64,000 bases of DNA from Lachnospiraceae bacterium (GTDB lineage: Bacteria; Bacillota; Clostridia; Lachnospirales; Lachnospiraceae), in contig JAFUZJ010000015.1 of NCBI GenBank assembly GCA_017476665.1, positions 19,022-83,021 on the forward strand. Reading direction: 5' to 3'. The stretch's first letter is position 1. Each line of letters opens with the position of its first letter. A program made the translations under genes and the position numbers. Below the pieces are notes generated by a model that saw only the letters and a list, made by a program, of their open reading frames with translations, ran no database searches and was not told the DNA's origin. Positions 60,901 through 64,000 of the stretch are shown in pieces.

Positions 60901-62782
60901 CTCCCTTACCAACCTTTAATACGGACTTGAACTCGACAGATGAATAATCTTTTTCCGGAGCATAAAACCACACATCATTTGTAAATACCTCTGTTCCTGT
61001 TCCGGTTACTGCTACATTGTCATATACTGTATAGCCATCTGCGCCAGTCCATTCTGCGCTTGTTGTATAATTTCCATTATTCAAGTTGACTGTATATGTG
61101 TTTCCATTAATGGTCGCATTTGTTGCACTATTTGACTTTTTATTGGTGAACGTCAATTTGGTAACATTCGCGCCCTCAGGAAGTCCTTTAAATGTACCAG
61201 TCACAGTATGTGCCGGTGTCTTGGAAACTTTAATGGTATATGTAGATGACGGCACTCCATTTGTCAGATCCAGTGTTTCCTTATCTATCATGAGTGTATC
61301 ATCGTCAATACTCACAGAATATGTGTATCCCGACTTCATATCCACAGAAGTCGCATCTGCACCTACTGTATACTGAGTTCCTGTCCGGTCATTAGTAAAT
61401 GTAATCTTCGCGCTACCCAGGCTCTCTCCTGTAAAAGCAATTGGTACACTTACAATTGGCTTCGGCAGTTCAAAAGTTACACCTACAAATACCGCCTTGG
61501 ACCCCTGCGCATAAAAATACCATTCTTCACCTGCAAGCACTTCAACCACATGAGGCTCATTCCCCGGAAATGCCGTTGAGCTAACAGCCGGAGTTTTTTC
61601 ATCATCCTTCGTAATATAGAAAGGCTTTCCAGCAGCTTCCATACCATATACGGTTATGGTTCCATCTGCCGGTGCGGTTACTTTCATAAAAGCACCCTTT
61701 TTAGGAATCATACCGTTGGGATTTGTCTTATTATCTTCCAGTCTGGGATTATTTTTACCTTGAATGCCCCAATAATCCTTTCCGTTTATCGTAATAGGAT
61801 TTTTGTTGGCTTTAGGCATATCCTCATTTATATAAATGGGATATGCACCGTAGTTTCCAGCACTTACATTGGTTTCCCCATCAGGGTTAAACCATACTTC
61901 AAATTCCTGAGTTGTAGCTTCTTTTACTGTTACTGAATAAACCTCACTGGTAACATCTCCTGCTGTTGCAGTAATATTTGCAGTACCGGCTTTAACGCCT
62001 GTCACCGTCCCGTCAGAAACAGTGGCAACCGTAGGATCACTTGATGTCCATGTAACTGTTTTGTCCGTAGCGTTCTCGGGTGCAACTGTTGCCGTCAACG
62101 TAATAGTCTTGCCAACCTCAACAGTAGTTTCGCTTCCATTGATCGTCACACCTGTCACTGCCACCTCCGCAGGTGCAGGCGCAACAACAAGACTATTGAT
62201 CGTGATTCCATTATCCGCTCCAGCGAGGAGATATGTCTTTCCACCTTCGAGCACACTAGTAGAATAAGTTACATTAGTACTCTCATTGGCACTAGATGAT
62301 CCTCCCTCTGTCAAGTCTGTGCTGCCTTCATAAAGGCATAACGTAGCTTTAGAAGCGTTTTTGGAAGCATAAGATAATGAAAGTTTAAATTTCTTCCCTG
62401 CTTCTTCAGAAGACAGATCAATCTTTATCGCTTGCTTGCCAGTACTTCTGGTTATTTTACCATTAATTCTAAATAAACTTCCATCATTTTTTATTATGAA
62501 TTGTTTATCTGCGCCAACCCCTTGATAGCTAAAAATCCCCTGCGTAATTACCGCTCCTGAAAGCAGTTGATAATATCCTGTGGCTTCATCATTTTTCCAC
62601 TTATCAGTATTTGTCGCATCATTAGCCGTCAGAGACGTATCAAATTCATAGCTTGTCTCATTGGACTCCTCTGCTTTAACCTTTGATACCCCGCCGCCAT
62701 ACAGGTTCGTGGGCACCAATCCGACTACCATCATGACAGTCATCAATATGGCAATCGCTCGTTGTCTCATTCTCCGTTTCAT
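54980..62782 (-). CDS. Giant secreted pectin methylesterase-pectate lyase, membrane-anchored
   Basis: 2,600 residues from ATG 62782 (GGAGG eight bases upstream). Signal peptide 1-~38 (RAIAILMTVMMVVGLVPTNLYG). Then a carbohydrate-binding-like region, a Big_2 Ig domain (~205-285), and a pectinesterase domain (~620-960) with QDTLY, GQTDYIFGDA and GRPWS, the catalytic marks of family CE8. Next are a concanavalin-like region (~995-1220), several Ig-like domains (~1230-1570), a second concanavalin-like region (~1575-1815), and a parallel beta-helix lyase (~1930-2300) with NADGFAAKL and NNVDDGWDLFAK, as in PL9. A C-terminal membrane segment with RRRKQK follows. It would strip methyl groups and then cut the demethylated pectin at the cell surface. 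Single-gene unit between terminator and remnants. Confidence 0.9.
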   Translation of the reverse strand: MKRRMRQRAIAILMTVMMVVGLVPTNLYGGGVSKVKAEESNETSYEFDTSLTANDATNTDKWKNDEATGYYQLLSGAVITQGIFSYQGVGADKQFIIKNDGSLFRINGKITRSTGKQAIKIDLSSEEAGKKFKLSLSYASKNASKATLCLYEGSTDLTEGGSSSANESTNVTYSTSVLEGGKTYLLAGADNGITINSLVVAPAPAEVAVTGVTINGSETTVEVGKTITLTATVAPENATDKTVTWTSSDPTVATVSDGTVTGVKAGTANITATAGDVTSEVYSVTVKEATTQEFEVWFNPDGETNVSAGNYGAYPIYINEDMPKANKNPITINGKDYWGIQGKNNPRLEDNKTNPNGMIPKKGAFMKVTAPADGTITVYGMEAAGKPFYITKDDEKTPAVSSTAFPGNEPHVVEVLAGEEWYFYAQGSKAVFVGVTFELPKPIVSVPIAFTGESLGSAKITFTNDRTGTQYTVGADATSVDMKSGYTYSVSIDDDTLMIDKETLDLTNGVPSSTYTIKVSKTPAHTVTGTFKGLPEGANVTKLTFTNKKSNSATNATINGNTYTVNLNNGNYTTSAEWTGADGYTVYDNVAVTGTGTEVFTNDVWFYAPEKDYSSVEFKSVLKVGKGEGNDYKTIGEALLAAKAMPRDDEYVTIELQDDEYAEQVIVDTPNIKMVAATGKKPVIRWYYGVAYKYYSIKVGTNGRGFYDEKLANDKYESNYADRWGATVRVHADGFLAEGITFINTYNQYVCDEEIGDSVIDPDSTNPYGAVATVERKTGTVVTGKDTVERATAVAVDADKAEFYQCTFISSQDTLYTDKGISYYNDCVIVGQTDYIFGDAGKAIFDNCELRWLGYTGDPKEGYIAVNRGKYLFRGCKITANSVAGFSVKAGYYGRPWSADAEVKFVGTKIASSDLILATGWTDMSGVTPEKVTYKEYGNVIGTTLDVTSDAYFYSDYAKNSPSIYQLTQEDGEKIADPANDATYLGTWEPVHHITTALDLSSVSDWSQNHGPQWEQNVFGSGTAAANNTYSANDDNTVFTLEATSNKGKLASGNDGINFVNQKLASATDDFILTAKANVITWAATNQAGFGLMMRPTVGSTTDEATPLRHVFVGSNVQGSVEYAGYTVRKADKYTTAETDEERDYKRLGDLTGLVAGEEYQLVLQRVGGTVSASINGRTADITDWAQSDYTSMHVGMFVARAAKVEYSNVYLDTKSANDTVTLVSKTAPAKVVYYQGNTLDDLDLTGFSAVVNVGGEEKTIDGSQVVVKKFDASNTGDTAIELNYLGLSIEIPISVLPEEVSDVTVDYAPAKNTYLLGEEIDWAGFGGTITYNSGKVYALEDVVAGTETAGAGSVTKVDGFDSTSAGEKVVTVSHTYGGVTKSDTFKVTISDATLTNITLSGPTQTTYYKGVTPENGSYKDGLKITANFSDGSSEVISDMTASGVAITPAADVDVTTSGTKTYTVAYTVAGVTKSATYDLVVKNDEYEKLEISTYPTKSTFKKGEAFDATGIALTIYRESGNTELLTATEYSVDSSAYKADTIGEYTITVSESKSGKNLKATYVASVVESTESGFNKDDWKSIVFGQSIDKDKEPSVDGTTITVEQGEGKGKVTDAAQDGIAYYYTEIDPEDNFELTADVTVNYFITKSSPDNQEGFGIMVRDDIGTDKDSSIFYSNAISVGGYFGRYNFFGRYGYSDNTPDTFTNVAKYAKLNKDTDNLTKYQIKEDAPKTFTMTVKKDNTGVWVSMVDKSDNSNCLSAAENLPIGYADVDIENGMDMVYLPADTFTAVNSSKYYVGFMAARGAKISIDASTIKLTKTKAVSDAPQREKEAEPVTPEIDVTSLTEWSQADYTLKVTTNTAGLLTVVHNGKTVVKQDQITAPGEYEYPLTLTMGANPVQLTFEAEETEDIKIATGAEKKLNKNVTITVKQYESLFVSPSGKSTAKGTKEDPLDVETAIAYCQPGQTIYALDGTYTFKHMVEIPHGNNGTASEPKNLFAYSSLDGVVFDFAGGSSTFNVSGDYWHVKGISVTRGTGMRVGGNHNTIELCKTYKNTDTGLQISRTDTATTIDKWPSYNTILNCDSYDNRDASDNNADGFAAKLTVGVGNEFRGCIAHNNVDDGWDLFAKASLIGEVKVINCIAYGNGFCTNAAGELEKTKGDGNGFKLGGSGQPVAHEIHNSIAFGNAANGFTNNSDPIFNAYDCIGYNNGGENVELHIYTNATPDKLVVDGFYSFADDHIADMALMDGKSTGTDLSNSTVKNGNFKSTKNFLWDSKTKTSYNSEGTLLTANNFVSLAEYSDYMNLKKTYQRDENGDIVRGDFLKYQEAQADDGDGGNDEEDEAYVTTSSGNRYSTLPIKNTTSTKMIVTTAVGDAKAAAEINGSDYLEVAIEGLQMNSPAVQLIQALAARYNLTVSNFLDVNVYRVSTNGERLARVTDLKSPLSLMFATPDGLDASNYDFGVIYVHDGVAKLLKDQDSDPLTVSVASSEFSAYSVVYGPKGSLAGVKDGSTVGTKSNVTKSGSKASPKTADESKFVPEVPETAIADFTQKQVEKQLEQEVADLLITPQATPFPYGIVIVAIFAMVAFIGGEVIFFRRRKQK

Positions 62783-62943
62783 AATATTACCCTCCATTCT
62801 TTTTTGGACGAGAGAACATAAATTTGCTTTAACAGTAGCATTTTTTACCAACAAAATCTAGCGGTTTGTCCGAATTCACAGCATTTTCTCCCTATTTCAC
62901 ATTTTCCGAGACCGTTTTTTAGGCAAATTGCCAAACAAATTTC

Positions 62944-63135
62944 CTACAACCCGAATTCCCGAAACAGCTCCCGCTGAAACGCTGCATCCGCCACTGCTCT
63001 CTTCAGGTCTTCCATCCGATTTTCTTCCTGTTCTCTTTTTTCCACCTCTGTCACATCTATTATTCGTTTTTTTTCAAAGTGAAATAAACGGCGATACGCC
63101 AGACATGCACCTGAATTTCTATGCCAATAGCACAT
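62944..63135 (-). pseudogene. Remnant of an Rpn-type gene: leader joined to the C-terminal tail
   Basis: The 63-codon open stretch ends NRMEDLKRAVADAAFQRELFREFGL, nearly the same as the end of the Rpn-type gene at 63.5 kb (NRLEDLRRAVGDAAFQKQLFQEFGL). Its upstream part is not protein-like; it is the leader conserved with the nuclease gene at 44.7 kb, with hairpin GGCGTATCGCC (63090-63100) and TTGACA (63152-63157). The nuclease domain is missing, consistent with an internal deletion. No ribosome site is seen. The stretch between this remnant and the pectinase start (62783-62943) shows no clear promoter. Confidence 0.7.
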
Positions 63136-63234
63136 TATTGTTTTTGTGGTTTGTCAATGCTTGATTGCATTTTTATCCGTTTTGTTCGGTATCACAAGTC
63201 CGGTCTTTTGATCATGCCTGCAGAATCATAAATA

Positions 63235-63276
63235 AGGCGACATTCCGGAGACACTGCTTCGGGACGCCGCCTTTTT
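63235..63276. terminator. Strong two-part stem-loop, possible terminator
   Basis: Outer stem AGGCG/CGCCT and inner stem TTCCGGAG/CTTCGGGA, all paired, with five T residues on the plus side and TTATTTA on the minus side. Since genes here run on the minus strand it probably ends the small gene just upstream; the T-run favours the plus strand, so direction is open. Confidence 0.65.
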
Positions 63277-63289
63277 GTTTTTGAGTGCT

Positions 63290-63451
63290 TTATTCGTTAT
63301 GGGTTTGTTCGGCCAGCTTTGCCTGTAACTGCGCGATAAGAGCTGCCTGTTCAGCAATGATGCTGTCTTTTGCGGCGACTGTCTCCTCCAGTTCTGTCAC
63401 CATGAGACACTCCGCATTTCGATCCATGATATATAGCTCTTCTGAAAACAT
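63290..63451 (-). CDS. Small coiled-coil protein, probably tail of an Rpn-type gene
   Basis: 53 codons from an ATG with GGAGG eleven bases upstream. The product (MFSEELYIMDRNAECLMV, then ELEETVAAKDSIIAEQAALIAQLQAKLAEQ) is a heptad-patterned helix. The frame is also open for eleven sensible codons before the ATG (FHGITEELLHM), up to a TAA, and such tails are common at the end of Rpn-type proteins, so it may be the decayed 3' end of another copy rather than an independent gene. Confidence 0.45.
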   Translation of the reverse strand: MFSEELYIMDRNAECLMVTELEETVAAKDSIIAEQAALIAQLQAKLAEQTHNE

Positions 63452-63510
63452 ATGTAACAGCTCCTCCGTGATCCCATGAAACCATAAGTTTTAGGCGAAC
63501 TCCGAATCAC

Positions 63511-64000
63511 TCACAGTCCGAATTCCTGGAACAACTGTTTCTGAAACGCTGCATCTCCCACCGCTCTCCTCAGATCTTCCAACCGATTATTTTCAAGCAA
63601 TAGCGCGTACAGCCGATTCACTTTGTCCGCTCCGCGCTTTTCACCCTCATTGACCATTTCATCAATTGCAACACACATGCTATATCCTCCCTCCGGTTCT
63701 TCTTGTCCACTTTGCTTCTCTTTTTCCACATGCTCTAAGAGCTTCGGCATATCTGCCAGTTCGGCGATTGCCCTGCTCGTTTCCGCATCTATGTGATCAA
63801 ACTCTCCGCTGTTTTTCAGCTGTTCCATCTGTTTTCGGCTGCCCCGGGCAGCCAGCACTCGCAGGAGCAGTCCTAATTGCGTGTTACATTTTCCGGCAAT
63901 CTCTGCATCATCCGCACAGACCAGATGCATACGGTAATCGCTGAACGCCTCCGGAAAATCACCGCAATCCATCATATCCCTCAGGCTTCTCGGACCTTTC
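63511..64000 (-). CDS. Rpn family transposase-like protein, partial (5' end beyond right edge)
   Basis: The frame is open through the right edge (KGPRSLRDMMDCGDFPEAFSDYRMHLVCADD...), so only the C-terminal 162 residues are visible. GPRSL followed by an aromatic-rich DYRMHL is typical of the middle of PD-(D/E)XK transposase-like proteins, after the nuclease core. The tail has VAIDEMVNEGEKRGADKVNRL, then EDLRRAVGDAAFQKQLFQEFGL. It is of a third subfamily compared with those at 33.5/53.7 and 43.7 kb. An internal ATG at 63975 should not be taken as the start. Confidence 0.8.
   Translation of the reverse strand, partial: KGPRSLRDMMDCGDFPEAFSDYRMHLVCADDAEIAGKCNTQLGLLLRVLAARGSRKQMEQLKNSGEFDHIDAETSRAIAELADMPKLLEHVEKEKQSGQEEPEGGYSMCVAIDEMVNEGEKRGADKVNRLYALLLENNRLEDLRRAVGDAAFQKQLFQEFGL

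Noticed and set aside
63975-63975. ATG as start of the rightmost Rpn-type gene
   Set aside because: The frame continues to the window edge with family-like residues (KGPRSLRD) and no ribosome site precedes this ATG.

Overview
The window looks like chromosome of a low-to-mid-GC Gram-positive anaerobe of the Clostridia, most likely a gut Lachnospiraceae. This is inferred from family content and style: strong AGGAGG ribosome sites, TTGACA/TATAAT-type promoters, GH25 muramidases with a membrane anchor and Ig-like domains, DUF4846 lipoprotein, Rpn/PD-(D/E)XK transposase-like genes, and a giant secreted pectinase. No rRNA, tRNA, CRISPR array, prophage or classical IS element was seen. Almost every gene is on the minus strand; only an SGNH-like gene (14.7 kb) and a short cis-prenyltransferase (34.9 kb) are on the plus strand.

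Reading in the direction of transcription (right to left), the window is a chain of envelope-glycan operons separated by Rpn-type genes. 63-64 kb: Rpn-type gene ends and remnants. 55-62.8 kb: a 2,600-residue pectin methylesterase plus family-9-like pectate lyase anchored by a C-terminal membrane segment. 53.7 kb: an Rpn gene with its own promoter and leader, flanked by direct repeats of one terminator. 53.5-45.0 kb: an operon with a sialyltransferase-like (probable pseudaminyl) transferase, an ABC flippase, a GT2 enzyme, two cyclic-di-GMP enzymes and a DUF4846 lipoprotein. 43.6-41.1 kb: CMP-pseudaminate synthase PseF and an FkbH-like HAD protein. 41-34.8 kb: mixed accessory genes (broken membrane gene, AAA ATPase behind 29-bp repeats, alanine symporter, a palindromic element, degenerate GGDEF protein, O-acetyltransferase, short UppS-like enzyme). 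33.0-30.2 kb: nagB, a GlmU-C-like left-handed beta-helix protein and glmM behind what reads as a glmS-type ribozyme.

30.1-15.6 kb is one tightly packed 13-gene operon from a clear promoter: an ACP-fusion protein, pseH, pseI, pseG, an SGNH hydrolase, a GtrII/GtrB glucosylation pair, a WecE aminotransferase and five polytopic membrane proteins, several GT-C-like. 14.5-0 kb is a second operon from a clear promoter: muramidase, GGDEF protein, rfbB, rfbA, a second muramidase, rfbC, wzm, a membrane protein, wzt with a C-terminal glycan-binding domain, and a methyltransferase-kinase-like protein that resembles a chain terminator and runs off the left edge.

Together the genes can supply GlcN-1-P/GlcNAc precursors, dTDP-4-keto sugars (for rhamnose and a 4-amino sugar), CMP-pseudaminic acid, lipid-linked glucose, polymer export and remodelling of peptidoglycan. 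Not found here: rmlD, pseB, pseC, wecD-type acetyltransferase, gtrA, glmS. The best candidates for new biology are the ribozyme-controlled nagB operon, the ACP fusion with internal start paired with FkbH, and the conserved leader that can hide or free the ribosome site of two Rpn genes.
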